Source of the DNA: Bacteroidales bacterium UBA1410
Lineage (GTDB): Bacteria; Bacteroidota; Bacteroidia; Bacteroidales; Dysgonomonadaceae
DNA length: 64,000 bases
Direction: 5' to 3'
Assembly: GCA_002305015.1 (NCBI GenBank)
Contig: DBPW01000018.1
Coordinates: 141,124-205,123 of the forward strand
The notes below the pieces were generated by a model. It was not told the DNA's origin and ran no database searches. It was given only the letters and a program-made list of their open reading frames with translations. Positions 38,225 through 46,748 of this stretch are shown piece by piece; the first letter of the stretch is position 1, and every line of letters starts with the position of its first letter. A program made the translations under genes and the position numbers.

Positions 38225-39208
38225 TCAGATTGAATTTCTGCGATATACGTTGGTCGGCAAATAGCGTTGAATTTTTTCTCCTGTAAGAGCAAAATCTGCT
38301 GCTAGGCTTCCCATGAGATCGAAATCGATGCTGATACTGCATACCCCATCCCCGATAACTTCGTAAAAAGGATTTTCGTTGTATGCGATCAGTCCGAAAT
38401 CTTTCCCCATCTTCATGTTAGTTGACCTTGCCTGTTTGACGATTTTTACCACATCCGTTTGTTTGATGGCAAGATAACAGTAATTCCGCTGAATTGGAGT
38501 TGTTTCTTTTATTTCGTCAAGGATTTCAAAGTCGAATCCGTTGTCTTCGCAAAATCTTGAAAAAAAGATTTTACTGCTCTTGGGATGTTTATGATATTTA
38601 TTGAATACGAATGCCAATTTCTTATATCCGGATAATTCTTTTTTTAATAATTCGAGTGCACGATAGAAACTTTCGTCAAAGTCCTGGCAGATGTATGAAT
38701 AATCTTTTTTATCAAATTTGCCGAAATCGATCAAGAGGAGACGATCTTTATTGATTTTGTTCAAAACTTCGGAAAATATTTCGTTGTCGTAATTCATTAC
38801 AATGTAGCGGTTGTATTTTCCGCATGCTTCGTTGATAATGGTATTGAACAAACTTTCGTTGTATTGGTGAAACCACAAGTCAACTGTAAAACTTTCCGGA
38901 AGTTTTTTGATCAGACTGTTATATAACGCCTCTTTAAATGGGGTGTACTCGTCGAGCAACAGAAAAATATGGGTAGAGCGGTTTAGTACATAATAATTTT
39001 TGCCTTGGATGGAATCGATCATTCCTTTATCTTTCAGCATCATTAATGCTTTGAAAACCGTGTCGCGCGAAACATTGTATTTTTGGCTCAAAAAATTTAT
39101 CGACGGCAATTTTTCTCCAACTTTGTATTCGTTAACCGTTATGGATTGCCTTATAAAATCGGCCAGTTGTTGAACTTTGGTGCTACTGTGATTGAATTTC
39201 AAACTCAT
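38225..39208 (-). CDS. fucR: GntR-family transcriptional regulator, likely FucR
   Basis: 327-residue regulator. Residues 8-75 form a GntR winged helix-turn-helix (VGEKLPSINFLSQKYNVSRD, then TVFKALMMLKDKGMIDS). The rest resembles a periplasmic-binding/LacI-type effector domain (IFLLLDEYTPF, then FGLIAYNENPFYEVI, SISIDFDLMG). Position at the head of fucI-fucP-GH29-GH95 matches Bacteroides, where FucR represses the fucose operon and responds to L-fucose; the same role here is inferred. A promoter lies just upstream (39243-39274). The symbol is assigned by context. Confidence 0.85.
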   Translation of the reverse strand: MSLKFNHSSTKVQQLADFIRQSITVNEYKVGEKLPSINFLSQKYNVSRDTVFKALMMLKDKGMIDSIQGKNYYVLNRSTHIFLLLDEYTPFKEALYNSLIKKLPESFTVDLWFHQYNESLFNTIINEACGKYNRYIVMNYDNEIFSEVLNKINKDRLLLIDFGKFDKKDYSYICQDFDESFYRALELLKKELSGYKKLAFVFNKYHKHPKSSKIFFSRFCEDNGFDFEILDEIKETTPIQRNYCYLAIKQTDVVKIVKQARSTNMKMGKDFGLIAYNENPFYEVIGDGVCSISIDFDLMGSLAADFALTGEKIQRYLPTNVYRRNSI

Positions 39209-39242
39209 GAAAAACGATAACTGTGCTGAACTTATCTGAATT

Positions 39243-39274
39243 CAAAAATAGAGGGTTTAATTTTAAATAAGAAA
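39243..39274 (-). promoter_or_regulatory. Candidate promoter of the fuc operon
   Basis: On the minus strand the -7 element is TATTTTTG (39243-39250), matching TAnnTTTG. A TTTC sequence (39271-39274), one base off the TTTG -33 consensus, lies 20 bases further upstream. The predicted transcript would start about 30 bases before fucR. Confidence 0.5.
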
Positions 39275-39324
39275 TTATTTTGTATGTTTTGTAACATGAT
39301 TTACATAAAAATACAAAGAAAAAT

Positions 39325-39358
39325 AACCGGCAATACACTTCACAGGGTTTTGCCGGTT
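39325..39358 (-). terminator. Intrinsic terminator after the small lipoprotein gene
   Basis: AACCGGCAA (39325-39333) and TTGCCGGTT (39350-39358) form a perfect nine-base stem, followed on the minus strand by ATTTTTC. It lies between the 60-residue lipoprotein gene and the fuc operon promoter and would insulate them. Confidence 0.75.
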
Positions 39359-39411
39359 TTGGAAAATCAAAAAGTCATATAAGAAATAGAACTAATCGGT
39401 GTGATTTTTTA

Positions 39412-39594
39412 TTAATAGTATTCGTTTGACGAAATCGCAGGAATGCTCTTTTCGCCTTTTAAGCTCTTAAGTGTAGTGTTGTTATAGTAATATGTTATGT
39501 CGAAAATTTTTTCTTCGGAGCTACTGTCATCGCATGAAAAAGCAGTAAAAGATATGACAATTGCTACAATGGGGAAAAGCAAATAATTTTTCAT
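39412..39594 (-). CDS. Small predicted lipoprotein of unknown function
   Basis: 60 residues: a lipoprotein signal peptide with lipobox FSC (Cys21) followed by about 39 residues starting DDSSSEEKIFDITYYYN. The mature part is short, polar and without a recognisable domain. Coding potential is supported by the clean signal peptide and by a strong terminator shortly downstream. It stands alone, between the ygiQ-like gene and fucR. No function can be assigned. Confidence 0.6.
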   Translation of the reverse strand: MKNYLLFPIVAIVISFTAFSCDDSSSEEKIFDITYYYNNTTLKSLKGEKSIPAISSNEYY

Positions 39595-39694
39595 AGATTG
39601 GCTGTTTTTCGGAATATTTCTATTTTATAAATAAGATGACATATTCGGAAAAACGCTGCACGAAAAAAGAAAAATCTTAAGAATTTAGTTTATA

Positions 39695-41530
39695 TTAATC
39701 TTTTGGATATATCTTTTTTATTATGTCCGGGCGATTGATTCGTTTCAATTCGGCAATTATGGCCGGTTTATTTGAGGGTTGGTACCAGAAAAAAAATTGG
39801 TGTTGGGCGTTTTTTTCTTCTTTTGTTTTAGCACTATATATGGGCTCAAGGGTGTATGGATGATAACCCGTATAATAGATTTCGGTAGCCAATGTCATAG
39901 GTGAAGGTGTAAAATCTTGTACTTGTTCGGGTTTTAACTTTAGGTTTTTGATGGTTGCTGCCAATTCTGCCATATCCAAGAGGGTACAACCCGGGTGTGA
40001 GGAGATAAAATAGGGTATAAGTTGCTGATTTAATTGATGCTTCTGATTTATTGAGTCAAAGATTTTTTTAAATTGGATGAACTGATTGAACGAGGGCTTT
40101 CGCATAATCTGCAATACATTGTCCGATGTGTGTTCGGGTGCTACTTTTAATCTTCCCGAAACGTGACGTGTAATCAGTTCCTCGATATAGTTTTTTGCGG
40201 CTTTATTGGTCTGTTCATCTTCGCTTTCATGTAAAAGCATATCGTAACGGATTCCGCTGCCAATAAATGATTTTTTGACCCCCGACATGGCATCTATTGT
40301 ATGGTATATGTCGAGTAAAGCAGAATGATCGGTATTCAGGTTGCTGCAGATTTTAGGGTAAACGCAGGAAGGTTTTTTACATTTTTCGCAAATGGATAAA
40401 TCTTTCCCTCCCATGCGATACATATTTGCCGAGGGACCACCAAGATCGCTGATATAGCCTTTAAAATCGGGCATCTTGATAATTTTTTTTACTTCGTTTA
40501 GTATAGAGTGTTTGGAGCGTGAAGCAATGAATTTTCCCTGATGAGCCGAAATGGTGCAAAAAGCGCAGCCGCCAAAACAACCCCGATGAAGATTTACCGA
40601 AAATTTGATCATTTCGTATGCCGGAATATGTTTTCCTTTGTATTTGGGATGGGGCAGGCGAGTGTAGGGAAGATCAAATGATGCATCGATTTCATCTTCG
40701 GTCATGGGTGGAAAAGGTGGATTTACAACCAATGTTTTGTCATCTACATCCTGTAAAATACGTGCGGCATATAGACGGTTGGATTGTTCTTCTACTATAC
40801 GAAAATTTTTTGCCTGTTTAAGTTTGTCTTTCAGACATTCTTCGTGAGAGAACAGGCGTTTTTCCTCACCGAAGGAATTGGGTGGAATTGAATTTTTAGG
40901 ACCAAGAAAAGCCGTTTGTGGAATATCGTAGATTTCATTTATTCTTTTCCCGTTTTTTATCTCTTGAATGAGTTGTTTCAAAGGTTGTTCGCCCATTCCG
41001 TAAATTAAAAGGTCGGCATGTGTATCAGCAAGAATAGTTTTATGTAACCGGTCATCCCAATAGTCGTAATGGGTAATGCGTCGAAGGGAGGCTTCTATTC
41101 CTCCGATAACAAGAGGAATATCGGGATAAAGGTCTTTAAGGATATGGGCATAAACGATGGTTGTTCTATCGGGACGCATGTCAGGGCGTCCGTCAGGAGT
41201 GTAGGCGTCGTTGGAACGGAGGCGTTTATTAGCCGTATAACGGTTGATCATGGAATCCATGGCACCGGCCGAAATGGCAAAAAATAATCGGGGTGTGCCA
41301 AGTTTTTTAAAATCGCGCCAATCGTCACGCCAATTAGGTTGAGGAACAATGGCTACTCGTAAGCCTTCTTTTTCCATTAGCCTTCCTATAACAGCTGCTC
41401 CAAAAGAAGGGTGGTCAATATAAGCATCGCCCGAAAACAGAATCACATCGACATAATCCCAACCACGAATTTTCATTTCTTTTTTTGTAGTGGGTAACCA
41501 ATCGGTTAGTTGTAATGATCCGTAATCCAT
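39695..41530 (-). CDS. YgiQ-family radical SAM protein
   Basis: 611 residues. An N-terminal cobalamin-binding-like region with a UPF0313 start (WLPTTKKEMKIRGWDYVDVI) is followed by a radical SAM domain with the cluster motif C318-x3-C322-x2-C325 in RGCFGGCAFCTIS. A second cysteine group lies in CEKCKKPSCVYPKIC, then the DUF3362-like C-terminal region (PHPGCTLLDMAELA-type pattern, here SHPGCTLLDMAEL). The family is widespread and its reaction is not established. It lies 97 bases downstream of the DUF4294 gene, separated from it by a terminator. No connection to the fucose genes is evident. Confidence 0.9.
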   Translation of the reverse strand: MDYGSLQLTDWLPTTKKEMKIRGWDYVDVILFSGDAYIDHPSFGAAVIGRLMEKEGLRVAIVPQPNWRDDWRDFKKLGTPRLFFAISAGAMDSMINRYTANKRLRSNDAYTPDGRPDMRPDRTTIVYAHILKDLYPDIPLVIGGIEASLRRITHYDYWDDRLHKTILADTHADLLIYGMGEQPLKQLIQEIKNGKRINEIYDIPQTAFLGPKNSIPPNSFGEEKRLFSHEECLKDKLKQAKNFRIVEEQSNRLYAARILQDVDDKTLVVNPPFPPMTEDEIDASFDLPYTRLPHPKYKGKHIPAYEMIKFSVNLHRGCFGGCAFCTISAHQGKFIASRSKHSILNEVKKIIKMPDFKGYISDLGGPSANMYRMGGKDLSICEKCKKPSCVYPKICSNLNTDHSALLDIYHTIDAMSGVKKSFIGSGIRYDMLLHESEDEQTNKAAKNYIEELITRHVSGRLKVAPEHTSDNVLQIMRKPSFNQFIQFKKIFDSINQKHQLNQQLIPYFISSHPGCTLLDMAELAATIKNLKLKPEQVQDFTPSPMTLATEIYYTGYHPYTLEPIYSAKTKEEKNAQHQFFFWYQPSNKPAIIAELKRINRPDIIKKIYPKD

Positions 41531-41611
41531 TGGTAATATTGATAAAATGTCGCTGTGAAGGGACTAAAAGGATATTGGGAAGAAAAAAGATACATCATGT
41601 TTTTTATTCAT

Positions 41612-41636
41612 AAAAAAAGAGCGATATTTAAATCGC
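41612..41636 (-). terminator. Terminator overlapping the DUF4294 stop codon
   Basis: On the minus strand GCGAT TTAAAT ATCGC (41636-41621) is followed by TCTTTTTTT. The TAA stop of the upstream gene (41628-41630) lies in the hairpin loop, so the last codons form one arm. Confidence 0.7.
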
Positions 41637-42272
41637 CCCTTGTTCTACCAGAACACAGACTCTTTCTGTTAAGCGGTCTTTTCCATAAGGGTCATACCTT
41701 ACTTTCAAACTATTTCCAAATAGTCCTGCAAATACATTGTAAGTCCATGCTTTGAAACTGCCCATGAAACCGTCAATAATGCCGTATGCTGAAGTGTTTG
41801 TTTCTCTGTCTACCAATTTTATGAGCAGTTGACCTTGAGAACGGGTCAGTTTGCTCATTTGAGGTTTATAGGTTTTGTAAAGATAATTCTCCATTGCTTC
41901 CAGATGTTTTTGTTTTGCCTTTTCCGTTGGAAGTGTTTCCATATACTCATATGTTTCGATAATGATTTTGGATATTTGTTTGGCGTATGGCAGTGTTTTT
42001 TTTACATCACGAATCAGTTTGTTATATTGAATTACGTCTTTGTGAGAATAGAAACGAAGAGGAGAATATTTAATGAATTCGCGTAAAGTCATGCACGCCA
42101 CAGTATCTCCTTCTATTAGAATGGCCGGATAGACATTTGGCATCAAGTAAATGGTAGAACTATGCGCACCGCTTCCTTTATTTGCATAATCGGCATAATG
42201 ATATTGTGCTTTTGAAGATAAAGGCAAAAGCAGGACTATCATCACTGATAATATGTGAATATAATTTCTCAT
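41628..42272 (-). CDS. DUF4294-family exported protein
   Basis: 214 residues with a signal peptide (MRNYIHILSVMIVLLLPLSS, then KAQ). The mature part holds the DUF4294 pattern: YPAILIEGDTVACMTLREF, an Arg/Lys-rich helical region with YNKLIRDVKKTLPYAK, and GRSQGQLLIKLVDRET-like sequence (TRSQGQLLIKLVDRETNTSA). The family is conserved in Bacteroidetes without a known function; an envelope role is inferred from the signal peptide. It is divergent from leuS, and a TATCTTTG box (42281-42288) is suitably placed as its promoter. Confidence 0.8.
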   Translation of the reverse strand: MRNYIHILSVMIVLLLPLSSKAQYHYADYANKGSGAHSSTIYLMPNVYPAILIEGDTVACMTLREFIKYSPLRFYSHKDVIQYNKLIRDVKKTLPYAKQISKIIIETYEYMETLPTEKAKQKHLEAMENYLYKTYKPQMSKLTRSQGQLLIKLVDRETNTSAYGIIDGFMGSFKAWTYNVFAGLFGNSLKVRYDPYGKDRLTERVCVLVEQGAI

Positions 42273-42280
42273 AACCCTAA

Positions 42281-42288
42281 CAAAGATA
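42281..42288 (-). promoter_or_regulatory. Candidate -7 element for the DUF4294 gene
   Basis: TATCTTTG on the minus strand matches TAnnTTTG, nine bases before the start codon. No clear -33 TTTG is visible. It is oriented away from the leuS promoter in the same 163-base gap. Confidence 0.4.
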
Positions 42289-42379
42289 AGAGTATTGTTC
42301 CATTTTTAGCTAAAAAATTCCGTTAAGTGTAGTTAATTAAAGTTCGGGTTTAGAGATTGTTAAGCAAAAAAATTTTCGA

Positions 42380-42410
42380 TTGTTCTTTCTTGATTAATTC
42401 ACTATCTTTG
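42380..42410 (+). promoter_or_regulatory. leuS promoter, Bacteroidetes type
   Basis: A TTG -33 element (42380-42382), a 20-base spacer and TATCTTTG (42403-42410) as -7 element: close to the TTTG/TAnnTTTG consensus. The start codon follows 25 bases later. This is the clearest lineage-type promoter in the window. Confidence 0.65.
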
Positions 42411-42435
42411 CAACGTTTTTTAAATAAAGAAGAAA

Positions 42436-45189
42436 ATGGACTACAACTTCGAAGAAATCGAGAAACGATGGAAACAATACTGGACCGATCATCAAACATA
42501 CAAAGTTACGGAAGATTCGTCAAAACCGAAATATTATGTTCTTGATATGTTCCCTTATCCTTCGGGAGCAGGGCTGCACGTTGGTCATCCGCTTGGATAC
42601 ATAGCTTCAGATATTATTGCAAGATATAAACGACTTCAAGGTTTTAATGTGCTGCATCCTATGGGGTTCGATGCCTTTGGATTGCCTGCCGAACAATATG
42701 CTATTCAAACCGGACAACATCCTGCCATCACAACTTACAAAAATATAGCTCGTTATCGCGAGCAGTTGGACAAAATCGGCTTTTCTTACGATTGGAGCCG
42801 AGAGGTGATTACATGTGATCCTAAATATTACAAATGGACACAATGGGCTTTTATAAAAATGTTCCATCACTATTACAATAACGAGCTTCAACGTGCCGAA
42901 CCTATTGAGAATCTGATAAAACATTTTGAAGAAAGAGGAACAGAAGGGATTCATGCCGCGGGAAACAAAGAATTGCACTTCACTGCTGACGAATGGAAAA
43001 CGAAATCGGAAAAAGAAAAACAAGAAATACTGATGAACTACCGCATTGCCTACTTGGGTGATACGATGGTAAATTGGTGTCCGAAATTGGGAACAGTACT
43101 TGCTAATGATGAGGTGAGTGAGGGTTTTTCTATTCGTGGAGGATATCCGGTCGAGCAAAAAAAGATGCGCCAGTGGTGTTTGCGTGTTTCGGCTTATGCA
43201 CAGCGATTGCTGGACGGCCTTGAAAAAATAGACTGGACGGATTCGTTGAAGGAAACGCAACGCAATTGGATTGGCCGTTCGGAAGGAGCGGTAATTCATT
43301 TTAATACTCAAAGCGGGATTACGTTTGATGTGTTTACAACACGTCCCGATACTATTTTTGGTGTTACGTTTATGGTGTTGGCTCCCGAAAGCGAATTGGT
43401 TGAGCAGCTTGTGACGGAGGAATATCGCGAAACGGTTGATGCTTATTTGGAGAAAACGAAAAGGAAAACCGAACGTGAGCGAATCGCAGATAAAACGGTA
43501 AGCGGTGTTTTCTCGGGATCCTATGCCATACATCCTTTTACGAGAGAGTTATTGCCTATTTGGATTTCAGACTATGTATTGGCCGGCTATGGCACAGGTG
43601 CTATTATGGCAGTACCTGCTCATGATAGTCGCGATTATGCTTTTGCCAAACAATTTGATTTGCCTATTATTCCTTTAATTGAAGGATGTGATGTATCGGA
43701 AGAAAGTTTTGATGCCAAAGAGGGTATTATGATGAATTCCGATTTTTTGAATGGGCTTCCGGTACAAGAGGCTATTTCGGTTGCTATTGAAGAAATAGAG
43801 CGGCGCGGAATAGGATACCGTAAAGTGAATTACCGTTTACGTGATGCCATTTTTTCGCGTCAACGTTATTGGGGTGAGCCATTTCCGATATATTATAAAG
43901 ATGGGATGCCTTATACTCTCGACGAAAGTAAATTGCCTCTTGAATTACCTGAAATAGATAAATTTCTTCCTACCGAAACCGGAGAACCTCCTTTGGCAAG
44001 GGCAAAAAATTGGAAAACCGAAGAAGGCTATCCGCTTGAAGTTTCAACGATGCCGGGTTTTGCCGGCTCTTCAGCCTATTATCTTCGCTATATGGATCCT
44101 CATAATGATGAAGCCCTGGTTTCAAAAGAAGCGAACGATTATTGGAAAAATGTCGATTTGTACATCGGTGGTACAGAACATGCTACGGGGCATCTTATAT
44201 ACAGTCGCTTCTGGAACAAATTTCTTTTCGATCTGGGGGTATCCTGTGTGGAAGAACCTTTCCAAAAGCTCATTAACCAAGGAATGATTCAGGGAAGGAG
44301 TAATTTTGTGTATCGAATTATAAACAGCAATACTTTTGTTTCTTTTAATTTGAAAGATCAGTACGACACGATCCCTATTCATGTTGACATTAATATGGTG
44401 CATAACGATGTTCTCGACATCGATGCTTTTCGCAACTGGAACCCCGAATATAAAGATGCTGAATTTATTCTTGAAGACGGGAAATATATCTGCGGGTGGG
44501 CGGTTGAAAAAATGTCTAAATCTATGTTCAACGTGATAAACCCGGATGATATTGTGAAAAAATACGGTGCCGATACGTTACGCATTTATGAAATGTTTCT
44601 TGGACCTATTGAGCAGTCTAAACCTTGGGATACGAATGGGATTGATGGGGTTTATCGTTTTTTGCGTAAGTTTTGGAATTTGTTTTTTACCGATGATACG
44701 TTTGTGGTAACTGACGATGAACCATCTAAAGAAGAATTGAAATCGTTGCACAAACTCATCAAAAAGGTCACATTCGATATCGAGAATTTTTCATTCAATA
44801 CGGCAGTTTCAGCATTCATGATCTGCGTAAACGAATTGACTTCTTTAAGATGCAATAAGCGATCGATTTTAACCGATTTAACCATTTGTTTATCTCCGTT
44901 TGCTCCTCATATCGCCGAAGAGTTGTGGCATCGATTAGGTAATGAAACTACCATTTTTGATGTTCAATGGCCAACCTATAAGGAAGAGTATTTAAAGGAA
45001 GATACCTTTTCATATGCGATTTCTTTCAATGGGAAAACACGTTTCACACTCGATCTTCCTGCAGATGCTTCGCGAGAAGAAATTGAAAAAACAGTTTTGG
45101 AACATCCCAACTCAAAAAAATGGATCGAAGACAAAACACCTCGAAAAATCATTATAGTACCGGGGAAAATCGTCAATATCGTTATCTAA
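42436..45189 (+). CDS. leuS: Leucyl-tRNA synthetase
   Basis: 917-residue class I synthetase. The HIGH-type motif is in GAGLHVGHPLGY (about residues 39-50). The CP1 editing domain is recognised by TTRPDTIFGVTF and YGTGAIMAVPAHDSRD. KMSKS is at 692-696, followed by the anticodon-binding helical domain (CLSPFAPHIAEELW) and a C-terminal domain. It charges tRNA-Leu. The start at 42436 gives the normal N-terminus MDYNFEEIEKRWKQYW. The YitT-family gene begins six bases after its stop, so the pair share a transcript. Confidence 0.98.
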   Translation: MDYNFEEIEKRWKQYWTDHQTYKVTEDSSKPKYYVLDMFPYPSGAGLHVGHPLGYIASDIIARYKRLQGFNVLHPMGFDAFGLPAEQYAIQTGQHPAITTYKNIARYREQLDKIGFSYDWSREVITCDPKYYKWTQWAFIKMFHHYYNNELQRAEPIENLIKHFEERGTEGIHAAGNKELHFTADEWKTKSEKEKQEILMNYRIAYLGDTMVNWCPKLGTVLANDEVSEGFSIRGGYPVEQKKMRQWCLRVSAYAQRLLDGLEKIDWTDSLKETQRNWIGRSEGAVIHFNTQSGITFDVFTTRPDTIFGVTFMVLAPESELVEQLVTEEYRETVDAYLEKTKRKTERERIADKTVSGVFSGSYAIHPFTRELLPIWISDYVLAGYGTGAIMAVPAHDSRDYAFAKQFDLPIIPLIEGCDVSEESFDAKEGIMMNSDFLNGLPVQEAISVAIEEIERRGIGYRKVNYRLRDAIFSRQRYWGEPFPIYYKDGMPYTLDESKLPLELPEIDKFLPTETGEPPLARAKNWKTEEGYPLEVSTMPGFAGSSAYYLRYMDPHNDEALVSKEANDYWKNVDLYIGGTEHATGHLIYSRFWNKFLFDLGVSCVEEPFQKLINQGMIQGRSNFVYRIINSNTFVSFNLKDQYDTIPIHVDINMVHNDVLDIDAFRNWNPEYKDAEFILEDGKYICGWAVEKMSKSMFNVINPDDIVKKYGADTLRIYEMFLGPIEQSKPWDTNGIDGVYRFLRKFWNLFFTDDTFVVTDDEPSKEELKSLHKLIKKVTFDIENFSFNTAVSAFMICVNELTSLRCNKRSILTDLTICLSPFAPHIAEELWHRLGNETTIFDVQWPTYKEEYLKEDTFSYAISFNGKTRFTLDLPADASREEIEKTVLEHPNSKKWIEDKTPRKIIIVPGKIVNIVI

Positions 45190-45195
45190 TCTCGT

Positions 45196-46068
45196 ATGGA
45201 GAAGCAGGCTCAATTTACTTTCAAGAAGTTCTATGTAAAAGATTTTCTTACCATTTTTCTTGGAACTTTTATATATGCACTCGGTATAACTCAGTTTATC
45301 ATGCCTCATAAGTTTGTGACCGGTGGGCTTACAGGCGTAGGTGTATTATTGAATTATGCATTCGACTTTCCTGTTTCTGTTTCTGTTTTGATTTTGAATA
45401 CTGTTTTATTGTTGATTTCGTTTCGGATTTTAGGAACGGATTTTTTGCTAAAAACAATTATAGGTGTTGCCTCTTTAGCTTTGTTTATTGGCATGTTTGA
45501 AGGTTTTTCATGGGAACCCATCATGACAAGTGAGCCACTGATTGCCGGAATCATCGGGGCTATTATGTGTGGAGTAGGAGTGGGTCTGGTTTTATCTGTA
45601 AATGGCAGTACAGGTGGTACTGATATTATAGTAATGATCATTAATAAATATCGAAATATTACTCCCGGAAGAACCATGTTGTTGGTTGATTTAGCCATTG
45701 TTTCTTCTTCTTATCTTATTTTTCGAAGTATAGAAACCATTGTTTATGGTATTATCATCATTGCCTTAATGGCGACTTCGGTAGATTGGGCACTCAATGG
45801 TATACGACAATCGGTGCAGTTTTTTATTTTTTCTTCTAAATACGATGAAATTGCAACTCAAATAAATGTACAACTTCATCGCGGATGTACTGTGCTCGAA
45901 GGTATCGGCTGGTATTCAAAACAACCGCAGAAAGTGTTGCTTGTAATTGCAAGACGAAACGAATCAAATTCTATCTTTCGTCTTGTAAAAGAGATCGACG
46001 ATAATGCTTTTGTCAGTCAGGCTTCTGTTATTGGTGTATATGGAAAAGGTTTCGATCAAATTAAGTAG
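45196..46068 (+). CDS. YitT-family membrane protein (DUF161/DUF2179)
   Basis: 290 residues. About five to six hydrophobic segments (VKDFLTIFLGTFIYALGI onward; GGLTGVGVLLNYAF; GLVLSVNGSTGGTDII) form the DUF161 region. A soluble DUF2179 domain follows from about residue 225 (LHRGCTVLEGIGWYSKQPQK, VLLVIARRNE). Family members are thought to be transporters of unknown substrate. It is translationally close to leuS (six-base gap), an arrangement with no obvious functional link. It converges with mntP. Confidence 0.9.
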   Translation: MEKQAQFTFKKFYVKDFLTIFLGTFIYALGITQFIMPHKFVTGGLTGVGVLLNYAFDFPVSVSVLILNTVLLLISFRILGTDFLLKTIIGVASLALFIGMFEGFSWEPIMTSEPLIAGIIGAIMCGVGVGLVLSVNGSTGGTDIIVMIINKYRNITPGRTMLLVDLAIVSSSYLIFRSIETIVYGIIIIALMATSVDWALNGIRQSVQFFIFSSKYDEIATQINVQLHRGCTVLEGIGWYSKQPQKVLLVIARRNESNSIFRLVKEIDDNAFVSQASVIGVYGKGFDQIK

Positions 46069-46113
46069 ATTCCTTTTATAAATTATTTTGATTAAAGGTT
46101 GTTTTTCTGTTTG

Positions 46114-46686
46114 CTATAATCCGAATGAATGTTCAATCCAAATTTTCAGTCCGATAGCGATCAAAATGATGCCACCTAAAACCTCTGCTTTCAAATGAAA
46201 ACCTTTTCCGAATCGGATTCCTATCAGCATTCCTAAACCGGAAAAAAGTAAACTGATTAAACCAATTATGGTAACGCTTTTCCAGATAATTTGTGGATAA
46301 GGGACAAATATAATACCTGTTGCCAGGGCGTCGATGCTGGTTGCTAAAGCCAGGGATATCAGTTTTATGTAACCGAATGGATTTGTTTCGGTTTGGTCAC
46401 ATTCTGTGTTCTGTTTTTTTATACCTTCAAACAGCATTTTTCCCCCAATGAGTGCTAGCAAACCAAAGGCCACCCAGTGGTCGCTTTTTTTTATCGTTTC
46501 CATAAAGGTCAATCCCGTAAAATACCCTATTAAGGTCATTCCGGCCTGGAAAAGGCCAAAAAGGAAAGCCATTGTTAACGTTTGTCGGAGATATAATTTT
46601 TTTACGCATATGCCTTTGCTTACAGAAACTGCAAGACAATCCATGGCCAAACCGACCCCAATGGCAATTACTGAATAGATGTCCAT
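46114..46686 (-). CDS. mntP: Manganese efflux pump MntP
   Basis: 190 residues with six hydrophobic segments. The family pattern is clear: GVGLAMDCLAVSVSKG in segment 1 and ALATSIDALATGI in segment 4, each carrying the conserved Asp that handles Mn2+. It exports manganese across the inner membrane. The ATG at 46686 is chosen because MDIYSVIAIGVG is the family N-terminus; the frame extends upstream to 46725, into the rpoC terminator. It lies directly after that terminator, in the position where Bacteroides-type genomes usually continue into the str operon. Confidence 0.92.
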   Translation of the reverse strand: MDIYSVIAIGVGLAMDCLAVSVSKGICVKKLYLRQTLTMAFLFGLFQAGMTLIGYFTGLTFMETIKKSDHWVAFGLLALIGGKMLFEGIKKQNTECDQTETNPFGYIKLISLALATSIDALATGIIFVPYPQIIWKSVTIIGLISLLFSGLGMLIGIRFGKGFHLKAEVLGGIILIAIGLKIWIEHSFGL

Positions 46687-46693
46687 AATAATT

Positions 46694-46734
46694 AAAAAAG
46701 AGGGTGTCTTATAGCTTTGAGACACCCTCTTTTA
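46694..46734 (-). terminator. Strong intrinsic terminator after rpoC
   Basis: AGAGGGTGTCT and AGACACCCTCT form a perfect 11-base stem (46700-46710 and 46719-46729) with an eight-base loop, followed on the minus strand by TTTTTTAAT. It ends the rplKAJL-rpoBC transcript. Confidence 0.93.
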
Positions 46735-46748
46735 ATAGTTGTATAAAT

